This document shows positions 17,042 to 25,981 of a stretch of DNA of 64,000 nucleotides, piece by piece. Below the pieces are notes generated by a model. The model was not told the origin of the DNA. It made no database searches and saw only the letters and a program-made list of their open reading frames with translations. The translations under genes were made by a program, and so were the position numbers. Position 1 is the stretch's first letter, and each line of letters starts with the position of its first letter. The DNA comes from Leucobacter sp. Psy1 (lineage in GTDB: Bacteria > Actinomycetota > Actinomycetes > Actinomycetales > Microbacteriaceae): the NCBI RefSeq assembly GCF_020096995.1, contig NZ_CP083692.1, positions 620,001-684,000 on the forward strand, written 5' to 3'.

Positions 17042-17553
17042 CGGTTCCGCGCACCGTGCGCGTGGTGGTCGCGCGGGTTCACGCCCGCGCGCTGCTGCAG
17101 CGCGTGCTCGAGCACGGTGTCGAGCACCGCGAGTCCGTCCCGAACGCCACCGGGTGAGCCGGGGAGGTTCACGACGAGGGTGCGGCCGGCGAACCCGGCG
17201 ACCCCTCGGGTGAGGATCGCGGTCGGCACCTGCTCGGCGCCGACCCGGCGCAGCTCCTCGATGATGCCGGGGAGGTGGATGTCGATGATCCGTTCGGTCT
17301 CCTCAGGCGTCCGGTCGCTGGGGGAGACACCGGTCCCGCCGGTCGTCAGCACGACGGCAGGCTGCGCGTCGATGGCCTCGCGGAGGGCAGCACCCACAGC
17401 CGCGCCGTCGGAGACGACGACGGGTGCCGAGGTCTCGAACTCCCGCTCCTGCAGCCACCGGCGCAGCACGGGTCCCGTCGTATCGTCCGCCTCGCCGGCG
17501 GCGGCGCTCGTCGATGCGACGATGACGACGGCGTGCCGCCCCGACCGGTTCAC
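17020..17553 (-). CDS. mog: Molybdopterin adenylyltransferase, Mog/MoaB family
   Basis: A 177-aa MogA/MoaB-family protein that adenylylates molybdopterin before metal insertion. Motif [16 protein letters not shown] lies near 70-85. GTG at 17553 overlaps the moaC stop (GTGA on the minus strand); the open frame extends upstream, but that part is the shadow of moaC. Last gene of the moaD-moeA-moaC-mog operon. Confidence 0.87.
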   Translation of the reverse strand: MNRSGRHAVVIVASTSAAAGEADDTTGPVLRRWLQEREFETSAPVVVSDGAAVGAALREAIDAQPAVVLTTGGTGVSPSDRTPEETERIIDIHLPGIIEELRRVGAEQVPTAILTRGVAGFAGRTLVVNLPGSPGGVRDGLAVLDTVLEHALQQRAGVNPRDHHAHGARNRQSDSRT

Positions 17554-18026
17554 TCGGCGCTCCAGTCGCCGCTCTTGCCGCCCGACTTCGCGAGTACACG
17601 GGTGTCGGTGATGCGCGCGTGCTTGTCGACGGCCTTGATCATGTCGTAGAGCGTGAGCGCGGCCACGCTCGATGCCGTGAGCGCCTCCATCTCGACACCG
17701 GTGACTCCCTTGGTGGTGACGGTGGCGGTGACGCGGACGCGATCGTCTTCGGCCGCGAAGTCGATCGCGAGCTTCGTGAGGGGGAGCGGATGGCACAGCG
17801 GGATGAGCTCCCAGGTGCGCTTCGCCGCCATGATGCCGGCGATGCGGGCGGTGCCGAGCGCTTCGCCCTTCGGCAGGTCGCCCGTCATCAGCTGGCCGAC
17901 GACGTCCGGGCGCGTGACGAGTACTGACTCCGCGCGCGCGGTGCGCTTCGTCGTCGCCTTCTCGGTCACGTCGACCATGTGGGCGCTGCCGTCGGCACGG
18001 AGGTGGGTGAGTCGATCTTCAGGCAT
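17550..18026 (-). CDS. moaC: Cyclic pyranopterin monophosphate synthase
   Basis: A 158-aa enzyme that, with MoaA, converts GTP to cyclic pyranopterin monophosphate. Seen: HMVDVTEK, the segment [13 protein letters not shown] and GVEMEALTA, all core MoaC motifs. ATG overlaps the end of moeA by eight bases. Coupled to mog. Confidence 0.95.
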   Translation of the reverse strand: MPEDRLTHLRADGSAHMVDVTEKATTKRTARAESVLVTRPDVVGQLMTGDLPKGEALGTARIAGIMAAKRTWELIPLCHPLPLTKLAIDFAAEDDRVRVTATVTTKGVTGVEMEALTASSVAALTLYDMIKAVDKHARITDTRVLAKSGGKSGDWSAE

Positions 18027-19284
18027 GGAGCCTCCAGGTGGTGACGGGGGTGCCGGCGGGTGCGAACGCGACCCCGGCGGGGATTTGCGCGATCACATCG
18101 GCCTCGGCGAGGTCGTGGAGCAGGTGCGAACCGGGCGGCAGAGGCGTGACGCTGCCGTCCGCCTCGACGATGCCCCGGCGCAGCTGGAGTTTGTGCTCGG
18201 GGGAGTGGGTGTCCACGGCGAGCGGCCGCACACGGGTCGTCGACTCCCTGGGCATGCCGGCGAGTTCGCGGAGCGTCGGCAACAGGAACAGCGACGCGGA
18301 GAGAACGGTGCTGACCGGGTTGCCAGGAAAGCACAGGGTGGGAAGCGGCCGTTCCGCGCGGGGAATCTCCAGTGCGCCGAGTCCCTGGGGCCCGCCGGGC
18401 TGCATGGCGACGCCGATGAAGCGGGCTCCGAGTGGAGCGAGCGCATCGCGCACGACCTCGTACGCGCCTGCGCTGATCCCTCCCGAGGTGACGAGGAGAT
18501 CGGTGCGCGGGGCCTCGACGGTGATGAGGTCGCGGAGAGCTTCGGCGCGGTCGTCGCTGTGGAGCAGCCGAACCTCGGCCCCCGTCGATCGGAGCAGCGC
18601 GGCGAGCATCGGGCCGTTGGCGTCGTGGATTCGCCCGGGTGGCAGGGCGCCCGATTCGACGAGTTCGTCACCGGTCGTGCAGACGAGCACCCTCACGCGT
18701 CGCAGCACCGGTGCCGTCGCGACGCCGGCCGAAGCCAGCGCTCCGATGCGGGTCGGGGTCAACACGGTGCCGGCGTCGACGATGACGGCTCCGTCGGCGA
18801 GGTCCTCGGCGGTACTGCGGATGAAGGTGCCCGGTTCGACCGGAGCGGCGAAGGTGATGTCGCTCGGCACGAAGCGCTCGCCCGAACGACTGAGGGCGGG
18901 GAAGGCGGCCGGCAGGGTGCGCTCGACCGGCACGACGGCGTCGGCGCCGATGGGAATCGCCGCGCCGGTCATGACGGGAGACGCCGTCCCCGGAACGTGG
19001 TGCACCGGAGTGTCCCCGGCCGCCGTCGTCACCCCGATCGGGAGTGCCACGTGCTCCTGCCCGGACGCGCGTGCGAGGTCCTGGGCGCGCACCGCGTACC
19101 CGTCCATCTGGGAGTTGTCGAACGGGGGGAGCGGGATCCGGGTCCGCACGGCCTCGGCGACCACCCGGCCGGCCAGTGCGGGGTCGCCGATCGAGACGAG
19201 TTCGGGGTCGGAGGCGCGCACCCTGTCGACGACGGGGTCCAGCAGTTCGGCGACGCTGAGGAGATGGGCTTCGACGGAGACCAC
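18019..19284 (-). CDS. moeA: Molybdopterin molybdenumtransferase (first copy)
   Basis: A 421-aa MoeA that inserts molybdate into molybdopterin-AMP. [13 protein letters not shown] (about 50-62), [37 protein letters not shown] and FPGNPVS are all present. GTG at 19284 is preferred, four bases after the moaD stop; GTG at 19296, overlapping that stop, is possible. A second moeA lies at 33794, so the cell carries two divergent copies. Confidence 0.9.
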   Translation of the reverse strand: MVSVEAHLLSVAELLDPVVDRVRASDPELVSIGDPALAGRVVAEAVRTRIPLPPFDNSQMDGYAVRAQDLARASGQEHVALPIGVTTAAGDTPVHHVPGTASPVMTGAAIPIGADAVVPVERTLPAAFPALSRSGERFVPSDITFAAPVEPGTFIRSTAEDLADGAVIVDAGTVLTPTRIGALASAGVATAPVLRRVRVLVCTTGDELVESGALPPGRIHDANGPMLAALLRSTGAEVRLLHSDDRAEALRDLITVEAPRTDLLVTSGGISAGAYEVVRDALAPLGARFIGVAMQPGGPQGLGALEIPRAERPLPTLCFPGNPVSTVLSASLFLLPTLRELAGMPRESTTRVRPLAVDTHSPEHKLQLRRGIVEADGSVTPLPPGSHLLHDLAEADVIAQIPAGVAFAPAGTPVTTWRLHA

Positions 19285-19288
19285 GGGT

Positions 19289-19543
19289 CTACCCACCCGC
19301 GAACGGGGGGAGCACGTCGACGACGGGCGAGGCCTCGAGCAGCGCGCCGCCGTCGCGACGGACGGTACCGTCGACGAGGAACGACCCGGCACGCAGTACA
19401 CGCGCCATGTCCGTTCCGTAGCGCTCGGAGAGGTGGGCCCGCAGACGGTCGAGCGACGGGGCAGGACCGAGGTCGATCTGCTCCTCCGCGACGCCGGCAG
19501 CCTCCGCCGCAGCGGCGAAATATCTCACGGTGATCTGCGACAT
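19289..19543 (-). CDS. moaD: Molybdopterin synthase small subunit
   Basis: An 84-aa ubiquitin-fold sulfur carrier ending in FAGG; the terminal Gly-Gly is adenylylated and thiocarboxylated by the MoeB-type enzyme encoded next to it. The ATG at 19543 follows a TACGAT box by six bases, so the message is probably leaderless. First gene of the minus-strand Moco operon. Confidence 0.92.
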   Translation of the reverse strand: MSQITVRYFAAAAEAAGVAEEQIDLGPAPSLDRLRAHLSERYGTDMARVLRAGSFLVDGTVRRDGGALLEASPVVDVLPPFAGG

Positions 19544-19576
19544 ACCGACATCGTAGCTGGCCGGTACACTGGGCGC
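19544..19576. promoter_or_regulatory. Divergent leaderless promoters of moaD and moeB
   Basis: The whole gap is 33 bases. On the minus strand TACGAT (19555-19550) is followed by exactly six bases and the moaD ATG. On the plus strand TACACT (19565-19570) is followed by exactly six bases and the moeB ATG. Both therefore start transcription at or next to the start codon. The two boxes are nine bases apart, and each -35 region would fall in or beside the other gene's start, so the two polymerases must compete. Confidence 0.7.
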
Positions 19577-20761
19577 ATGTGTCCAGCGACCACCCCGCGG
19601 CCCGGTGCGCTCGTGGAACCCGTCGCCGCCCTCACGGATGAGCAGTCCGCCCGCGCGGCCAGGCAGATCGTACTGCCTGGGTTCGGCGACGAAGCGCAGC
19701 GACGCCTCGCCGCAGCCAGGGTGCTGGTCATCGGTGCTGGCGGGCTCGGCAGCGCCTGCGTTCCCTATCTCGTCGGCTCGGGCGTCGGCCTCATCGGCGT
19801 CGTCGACGACGACCGGGTCGAGTTGTCGAACCTGCACCGCCAGATCGCGCACGGCACCGCCGATATCGGCAGGCCCAAGGTCGACTCCCTCGGCGAGACC
19901 GCCGAGCGTCTCGACCCGGGCGTGCGCTTCGTGGCGCACGACTGCACCCTGACGGCCGAAAACGCACTCCAGCTCTTCGCGGACTACGACCTCGTCATCG
20001 ACGGCAGCGACAACTTTCCGACCCGATACCTCAGCAACGATGCCGCTCAGATCACCGACACCCCGCTCGTGTGGGGGGCGATCCTGCAGTTCCACGGTCA
20101 GGTGTCGGTCGCGTGGCACCGATTCGGTCCCGGCTACCGCGACCTCTTCCCTCAGCCGCCGGCACCCGAGGACGTGCTCAGCTGCGGCACCGGGGGTGTG
20201 CTCCCCGGCCTCTGCGGCACCATCGGCTCCCTGCTGGCCACGGAAGCGATGAAGCTCATCACCGGGGTGGGCGAGCCGCTCATCGGCCGCGCGCTCCTCT
20301 ACGACGCCCTGGCAGCCACCACCCGTGAACTGCCCTACACCCGAGACCCGGAGGCTCCGCCCGTGAACGAACTCACCGACTACGAACGCTTCTGCAACGG
20401 ACCCGAGGATGGGCCGCGAGGCATCACCTCGGCCGATCTCGTGCGCATGGTGCAGAAGGACGAGACGTTCGCCCTGCTCGACGTCCGCAACCCAGACGAG
20501 CGTGCACGCGTGCTCATCTCAGGATCTTCGTTCCTCCCGCTGCCGGAGCTCGAAGCCGACCCCGCGCTCGCGATCGAACGACCGGCCGAGCTTCCGCCCG
20601 AAGCCCCGATCGTCGTGTACTGCGGCGTCCAGCCGCGGTCGATCCGGGCCGTGAAGCTGCTGCAGGAGCGCGGCGTGCAGAACCTCGTCTACCTGCAGGG
20701 CGGCATCACCGAGATCGCGCAGGTGGCTCCCGAACTGCTCGAGGCCGGTCGCGATGAGTGA
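19577..20761 (+). CDS. moeB: MoaD adenylyltransferase with rhodanese domain (MoeB/MoeZ type)
   Basis: A 394-aa E1-like enzyme that activates the MoaD C-terminus and donates sulfur. ThiF domain: VIGAGGLGS near 46-54, VDDDRVELSNLHRQ, and the catalytic-type Cys in VLSCGTGG. Rhodanese domain from about 285, with YCGVQPRS carrying the persulfide Cys. The two CxxC zinc pairs of E. coli MoeB are absent (YRDLFP in place of YRCLFP), as in mycobacterial MoeZ, so MoeZ-like is the closer name. ATG at 19577 fits the leaderless promoter. Confidence 0.9.
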   Translation: MCPATTPRPGALVEPVAALTDEQSARAARQIVLPGFGDEAQRRLAAARVLVIGAGGLGSACVPYLVGSGVGLIGVVDDDRVELSNLHRQIAHGTADIGRPKVDSLGETAERLDPGVRFVAHDCTLTAENALQLFADYDLVIDGSDNFPTRYLSNDAAQITDTPLVWGAILQFHGQVSVAWHRFGPGYRDLFPQPPAPEDVLSCGTGGVLPGLCGTIGSLLATEAMKLITGVGEPLIGRALLYDALAATTRELPYTRDPEAPPVNELTDYERFCNGPEDGPRGITSADLVRMVQKDETFALLDVRNPDERARVLISGSSFLPLPELEADPALAIERPAELPPEAPIVVYCGVQPRSIRAVKLLQERGVQNLVYLQGGITEIAQVAPELLEAGRDE

Positions 20762-21179
20762 TCGGGGCGCTGCGCCCCTCGCACGCATCACCGAACAGCC
20801 GATCGACGAGACCGCCGTTCACGCCGCCGTCGACGGCCCGGAGTGCGGGGCGATCCTCGTCTTTCGCGGGGTCATCCGCAACCACGACGGCGGGCAGAGC
20901 GTCTCCTCGCTCGAGTACAGCTCGCACCCCGATGCCGAGCGCTTCCTCGCCGACGTGGTCGCCGAAGAGGCTCAGCGATCAGGTGTGGCGCTCGCCGCAG
21001 TACACCGCGTCGGAGCGCTCGAGATCGGCGACGCCGCGCTCGTCGCCGCCTCGGCCGCACCGCACCGGGGCGAGGCGTTCGCCGCGCTCGAGCGGCTCGT
21101 CGAGCGGATCAAGCACGAGATCCCGATCTGGAAGCGCCAGCACTTCGCTTCCGGCTCCTCCGAGTGGGTCGGGCTGTAG
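20754..21179 (+). CDS. moaE: Molybdopterin synthase large subunit
   Basis: A 141-aa catalytic subunit that transfers sulfur from MoaD to cyclic pyranopterin. FRGVIRNHDGG, LEYSSHPDAE, HRVGALEIGD and the active-site Lys in KHEIPIWKRQHF are the family marks. The last eight bases of moeB overlap it. Confidence 0.93.
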   Translation: MSDRGAAPLARITEQPIDETAVHAAVDGPECGAILVFRGVIRNHDGGQSVSSLEYSSHPDAERFLADVVAEEAQRSGVALAAVHRVGALEIGDAALVAASAAPHRGEAFAALERLVERIKHEIPIWKRQHFASGSSEWVGL

Positions 21180-21279
21180 CGCGCCTGGCCCGCGCTGCTT
21201 CCTGTGGCCGGTGGTCAGACTGCACGGCTACGGTGGTTCCCGCACACTGTGCATTTTCTTTGCCTTCGACGGAGTATCC

Positions 21280-22302
21280 ATGAACGGAAACGCGGTCAGC
21301 CGCTACAGCAACGTGGCGCTGCTGTCGGTCGCGAGCGTCCTGCCGAGCCGTGTCACCACATCGGAAGATATCGAGAGCCGGCTCGGGTCAGCACTCTCGC
21401 GACTGCGACTGCGCCCCGGCATGCTGCGCCGCGTGGCCGGCGTGCTCGAGCGGCGCAACTGGGCAGACGGCGAGACGGCCGACAGCGCCACGATCGCCGC
21501 GGGTGAGCGGGCGCTCGCCGAGGCCGGCGTCGACGCATCGCAGGTCGGGCTGCTCATCAACACCTCGGTGACGCGGAAGCACCTCGAACCTTCGGTGGCG
21601 GTCGCACTTCACCACGGGCTCGGGCTGCCCTCATCTGCGATCAACTTCGATGTCGCGAACGCCTGCCTCGGGTTCATCAACGGAATGAGTCTCGCGAGCG
21701 GCATGATCGAGTCCGGGCAGATCGACTACGCGATCGTGGTGAACGGTGAAGACGCCGACGACATCCAGACGAACACGATCGACCGCCTGCTGCGCGACGA
21801 CATCGACCGCGACGGATTCATGAGCGAGTTCGCGTCGCTCACGCTCGGCTCCGGTTCGGCGGCGGCCGTCCTCGGGCGCGCGGACCACCACCCCGACGGG
21901 CACCGGCTGCTCGGAGGGGTCACTCGGGCAGGAACCCAGTACCACGGCCTCTGCGTCGGCAGCGTCGAGGGGATGTTCACCGACGCGAAGGCGCTGCTCG
22001 AGGGCGGCCTCGACCTCGTCGTCTCCGCCTGGCGCGAAGCGCAGCCCGAGTGGAAGTGGAAGGCGGCCGACCGCTTCATCACCCACCAGGTCTCTGCGGT
22101 GCACACCAGATCGATCATCGGGGCGACCGGGATCGACCGCAAACGCGTCCCCACCACCTTCCCCAGGTACGGCAACGTCGGACCGGCATCCATCCCCATC
22201 ACGCTGGCGGAGGAACAGGCATCGCTGCACCGCGGCGACCGCGTCGTGCTCATGGGCGTCGGATCGGGCCTCAACACCGCCATGATGGAGCTCGCGTGGT
22301 GA
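21280..22302 (+). CDS. oleA: Head-to-head acyl-CoA condensing thiolase OleA
   Basis: A 340-aa thiolase-fold enzyme joining two fatty acyl-CoAs to a 2-alkyl-3-keto acid in long-chain olefin synthesis. Catalytic triad as in OleA: Cys129 (NACLGF), His269 (FITHQ) and Asn299 (YGNVG); spacing matches the Xanthomonas enzyme. A KAS III enzyme was considered, but the downstream oleBC and oleD fix the call. ATG at 21280 has GGAG five bases upstream. The 100-base gap before it has TACGGT at 21229 as a weak -10 candidate. Confidence 0.92.
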   Translation: MNGNAVSRYSNVALLSVASVLPSRVTTSEDIESRLGSALSRLRLRPGMLRRVAGVLERRNWADGETADSATIAAGERALAEAGVDASQVGLLINTSVTRKHLEPSVAVALHHGLGLPSSAINFDVANACLGFINGMSLASGMIESGQIDYAIVVNGEDADDIQTNTIDRLLRDDIDRDGFMSEFASLTLGSGSAAAVLGRADHHPDGHRLLGGVTRAGTQYHGLCVGSVEGMFTDAKALLEGGLDLVVSAWREAQPEWKWKAADRFITHQVSAVHTRSIIGATGIDRKRVPTTFPRYGNVGPASIPITLAEEQASLHRGDRVVLMGVGSGLNTAMMELAW

Positions 22303-25010
22303 CGCATCGCGCGTCCCTGCCGCCTGAGGGCCTCCCCGGTCTCGACCACGCCTGGAGTCGCGTGGCCGCGGTTCCCGGTCGTCTCGCCGATGCCGGGCAG
22401 ACCCGCGAGTGGCACTTCCTCGACACCGGAGCAGAGCTCGCGCGCCGCGGGCACGCACCGCGCGGCACGATTCTCGCGGTGCACGGCAACCCGACCTGGT
22501 CGTACCTCTGGCGCGAGCTCGCCGCAGCGTCGCTCCGGGCAGCCGACGCTGGCGAGACGCCGTGGAGGGTCGTCGCCGTCGATCAGCTCGAGATGGGCTT
22601 CTCAGAACGCACCGGCATGCGACGCTCGCTCGCCCAGCGGGTCGCCGACCTCGCGGGGTTCACCGAGACGATCGCACTCGACGGCCCCGTGGTCACCCTC
22701 GGACACGACTGGGGCGGCGTCGTGTCCCTCGGCTGGGCGGTCGATCATCCCGACGAGGCCGTCGCCGTAGCGCTGCTGAACACCGCGGTCCACCACCCGG
22801 CGGACAGGCCGATCCCCGCGCCCCTCCGCCTGGCCGGGTTCCGCGGCGTGCTCGGGGCATCAACGATCACCACACCGGGCTTCCTCGACACGGTGCTCCG
22901 CCTCGCGGACCCGCCGCTCGACCCCGAGGTGCAGCGGGCCTTCCGCAGCCCCTATCTGAGCGCGGATCGGCGCGGCGGGATCGGGGACTTCGTCGCTGAC
23001 ATCCCCGCGGATGCGGGGCACCGCAGCTTCCGCGAGCTCGAGCGAATCGCGACAGGGGTCGCCGCGCTGCGAGTCCCGGCGCTCATGCTCTGGGGTCCCC
23101 GCGACCCGATCTTCAGCGACCGCTACCTCGACGACCTCGTCGACCGACTGCCCCACGCCGATGTGCACCGTTTCGAGGGTGCCGGGCACCTCGTCGCCGA
23201 GGAACGGCCGTACGCGACCGCGATCCTCGACTGGCTCTCGGATCGGCTCGTCGAGGGGACGGAGGTCGCGGAGATGCGGGCCGAGGAATCGGAGGCCGAG
23301 GAGCCGTCTGGCTCGCCTGAGCCGTTCGTGCCGCTGTGGGCCGGTCTCGACGCTCGTGCCGACGACTCTGATGTCGCGATCATCGACATGTCGGCGGGCG
23401 CAGGCGAGCGCGCCCTCCGGGTGAGCTGGGAACTGCTCGACACCCAGGTGCGCCGGATCGCCGCCGGCCTGCACCGGATCGGCGTGCGACGCGGCGACCG
23501 CGTGTCGCTGCTCGTGCAGCCCGGTCCGACCCTGACCGCGGTCACTTACGCCTGCCTGCGCATCGGGGCCGTCGTGGTCGTCGCCGACGCGGGACTCGGC
23601 ATCCGCGGGCTGACGCGCGCTGTGCGCGGCGCCTGGCCCGACGTGATCATCGGCGAGCGGGCGGGGCTTGCGGCGTCCCGTGTGCTCGGCTGGCCGGGCA
23701 CACGGATCTCGACGGAACGGTTGCCCGGTGCCGCGGCCGCGGCTCTCGGCGTCTCGCACTGCCTGGCCGATGTCGCAGCTCGCGGCCGAGCGGATCTGAG
23801 CACCGGCGGCGCCATGCCTCCCGAGCCCGTGGCCGAGGATCACGCGGCGATCCTCTTCACCTCCGGTTCGACCGGGCCGGCGAAGGGGGTCCTGTACACG
23901 CACGGGCAGCTGAGCGCGCTGCGCGACGTGCTCGCCAAGCACCTCGACGTCGATGCGGAGAGCGGCCTCGTCACCGGTTTCGCCCCGTTCGCCCTGCTCG
24001 GCCCCGCGCTCAGCACGCGGTCGGCGACCCCCGATATGAACGTCTCGGCGCCCAGAACTCTCACAGCAAAGGCCGTCGCGGCAGCGGTGAGGGAGTGCGC
24101 CGCCGGCATCGTGTTCCTCTCGCCCGCGGCGATCCTGAACGTCGTCGCGACCGCCGACGCGCTCACCGATGAGGATCGGCAGGCGCTCGCCGAGGTGCAC
24201 ACCGTGCTGTCCACCGGCGCCCCTATCGGGGCCGGCCTGCTGACCTCGATCGCCGACCTCATGCCGAACGCCACGCCCCACACGCCCTACGGGATGACGG
24301 AGTGCCTGCTGGTCTCCGACATCACTCTCGCGGGGGTGCGCGACGCCGCGGAGGCGCCCGACAGCGGAGTGTGCGTCGGGGCGCCGATCGGGGAGAACCG
24401 GGTGCGCATCAGTGCGCTCGACTCCGACGGTCGCGCGACCGGAACGCCCGCGTCCGATGCCGGGGTGCTCGGGGAGATCCTGATCTCCGCTCCTCATCTC
24501 AAACAGCGTTACGACCGGCTGCGGCTCACCGACCGCGAGGCGTCGCGTGGCACCGACGCGGACGCGTTGATGCGAGACGGCGGGTCGCCCTCGTCGCGCT
24601 GGCACCGCACGGGCGACGTCGGCCACCTCGACGCGGAGGGTCGACTCTGGGTCGAGGGCAGGGTGCCGCACGTGATCGTCACCGAGTCCGGTCCGGTCGC
24701 CCCTGTCGGTCCCGAGCAGGCGGTCGAGTCCCTCGCAGCGGTGCGACGCGCGGCCGTGGTCGGGGTCGGGCCGCGCGGGCTCCAGCAGCTCGTCGTTGTG
24801 ACGGAGACCGTTCCGCAGGCGCGGCGTCCCGGGCTCGCGGGGCCGGAGCTGACGGCAGCCGTCCGCGCAGCCACTTCGCAGCCGATCGCCGCCGTGTACG
24901 CGGTGCCGCAGCTGCCGACCGACATCCGCCACAACTCGAAGATCGATCGATCGCGCCTCGCCGACTGGGCTGAACGCTCGCTCGCCGGTCGCACGCCTGG
25001 AGCCCCATGA
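22299..25010 (+). CDS. oleBC: OleBC fusion: beta-lactone decarboxylase plus beta-lactone synthetase
   Basis: A 903-aa natural fusion. Residues about 1-320: alpha/beta hydrolase of the haloalkane dehalogenase family (OleB), with HGNPTWSYLW and nucleophile Asp137 in GHDWGG; it turns the beta-lactone into the cis-alkene plus CO2. From about 340: AMP-ligase-like OleC with P-loop ILFTSGSTGPAKG near 518-530 and YGMTE near 664; it closes the beta-hydroxy acid to the beta-lactone. GTG at 22299 overlaps the oleA stop (GTGA). Fused OleBC is known from Actinobacteria. Confidence 0.92.
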   Translation: MTHRASLPPEGLPGLDHAWSRVAAVPGRLADAGQTREWHFLDTGAELARRGHAPRGTILAVHGNPTWSYLWRELAAASLRAADAGETPWRVVAVDQLEMGFSERTGMRRSLAQRVADLAGFTETIALDGPVVTLGHDWGGVVSLGWAVDHPDEAVAVALLNTAVHHPADRPIPAPLRLAGFRGVLGASTITTPGFLDTVLRLADPPLDPEVQRAFRSPYLSADRRGGIGDFVADIPADAGHRSFRELERIATGVAALRVPALMLWGPRDPIFSDRYLDDLVDRLPHADVHRFEGAGHLVAEERPYATAILDWLSDRLVEGTEVAEMRAEESEAEEPSGSPEPFVPLWAGLDARADDSDVAIIDMSAGAGERALRVSWELLDTQVRRIAAGLHRIGVRRGDRVSLLVQPGPTLTAVTYACLRIGAVVVVADAGLGIRGLTRAVRGAWPDVIIGERAGLAASRVLGWPGTRISTERLPGAAAAALGVSHCLADVAARGRADLSTGGAMPPEPVAEDHAAILFTSGSTGPAKGVLYTHGQLSALRDVLAKHLDVDAESGLVTGFAPFALLGPALSTRSATPDMNVSAPRTLTAKAVAAAVRECAAGIVFLSPAAILNVVATADALTDEDRQALAEVHTVLSTGAPIGAGLLTSIADLMPNATPHTPYGMTECLLVSDITLAGVRDAAEAPDSGVCVGAPIGENRVRISALDSDGRATGTPASDAGVLGEILISAPHLKQRYDRLRLTDREASRGTDADALMRDGGSPSSRWHRTGDVGHLDAEGRLWVEGRVPHVIVTESGPVAPVGPEQAVESLAAVRRAAVVGVGPRGLQQLVVVTETVPQARRPGLAGPELTAAVRAATSQPIAAVYAVPQLPTDIRHNSKIDRSRLADWAERSLAGRTPGAP

Positions 25011-25975
25011 TCGTCCTCATCACCGGTGCGTCCGGGTTCCTCGGTCGCGCCGTCGCATCCGAGCTCGTCGCGGCAGGCCACGAAGTGCGCGCACTGCAGC
25101 GCACCCCCTCAGGAGTGCCCGGGGTGACCGACGTCCTCGGTTCCGTCGCCGACGCACCGCACGTCGCGGATGCCATCGACGGTGCGGAGGGCGTCGTGCA
25201 CCTCGCCGCCAAGGTGTCGTTGACCGGCGACCCTGAGGAGTTCCACGCCGTGAACGTGGGTGGCACGCGGACACTGCTCGATGCGGCAGAGGCTGCCGGG
25301 GTCTCGCGGTTCGTGCAGGTCTCCTCGCCCTCGGTCGCGCACTCGGGGAGCGCGCTCGCCGGAGTCGGGGCCGAAGCGGCGTCCCCAGGAGACGCACGGG
25401 GCATGTACGCCCGCACGAAAGCGGAATCCGAGTTGCTCGCCCTCTCCCGCGATTCCGCGACCTTGCGGGTCGTCGCCGTGCGGCCGCACCTGGTCTGGGG
25501 GCCGGGAGACACCCAGCTCATCGAACGGATCGTGGATCGTGCGAGACAGGGCAGGCTTCCGCTCCTCAGCGGCGGCACCGCACTCATCGACACCACCTAC
25601 GTCGAGAACGCAGCGTCCGGCATCGTCGCGGCGCTGCATCGCTCCGATGCCGCGCATGGCAACGCCTACGTGATCACCAACGGCGAGCCCCGCCCCGTCG
25701 CCGACCTGCTGACGGACATCTGCCTCGCGGCCGGGGTGAGTCCGCCCCGCATCAGTATTCCCGCAGGGGTGGGGCGCGCCGTCGGCGGTGTCATCGAGCG
25801 GCTCTGGGCGATCCGTCCTGGCGCCGACGAACCGCCCATGACGCGGTTCCTGGCGGAGCAGCTCTCCACGGCGCACTGGTTCGATCAGCGCGACACTCGA
25901 CGGGACCTCGACTGGAGACCGACGGTGTCACTCGACGAGGGGCTTCGCCGCCTCGCCGAGCACTACGCCGCGTAG
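25007..25975 (+). CDS. oleD: NADPH-dependent 2-alkyl-3-ketoacid reductase OleD
   Basis: A 322-aa extended SDR that reduces the OleA product to the beta-hydroxy acid. GASGFLG nucleotide motif at 7-13, catalytic Tyr and Lys in MYARTKAESE near 127-136, and upstream Ser residues in VQVSSPSVAHSG. ATGA overlap with oleBC. The stop is six bases from the convergent moaA stop. Confidence 0.92.
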   Translation: MIVLITGASGFLGRAVASELVAAGHEVRALQRTPSGVPGVTDVLGSVADAPHVADAIDGAEGVVHLAAKVSLTGDPEEFHAVNVGGTRTLLDAAEAAGVSRFVQVSSPSVAHSGSALAGVGAEAASPGDARGMYARTKAESELLALSRDSATLRVVAVRPHLVWGPGDTQLIERIVDRARQGRLPLLSGGTALIDTTYVENAASGIVAALHRSDAAHGNAYVITNGEPRPVADLLTDICLAAGVSPPRISIPAGVGRAVGGVIERLWAIRPGADEPPMTRFLAEQLSTAHWFDQRDTRRDLDWRPTVSLDEGLRRLAEHYAA

Positions 25976-25981
25976 CGCCGG

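Noticed and set aside
17554-17796. Longer start for mog
   Set aside because: The extra segment is the Arg/His-rich shadow of moaC; the GTGA overlap at 17553 fits the operon.
21280-22302. FabH-type fatty-acid initiation enzyme for the thiolase gene
   Set aside because: Linked oleBC and oleD and the residue spacing identify OleA; no acyl-carrier or fab genes adjacent.
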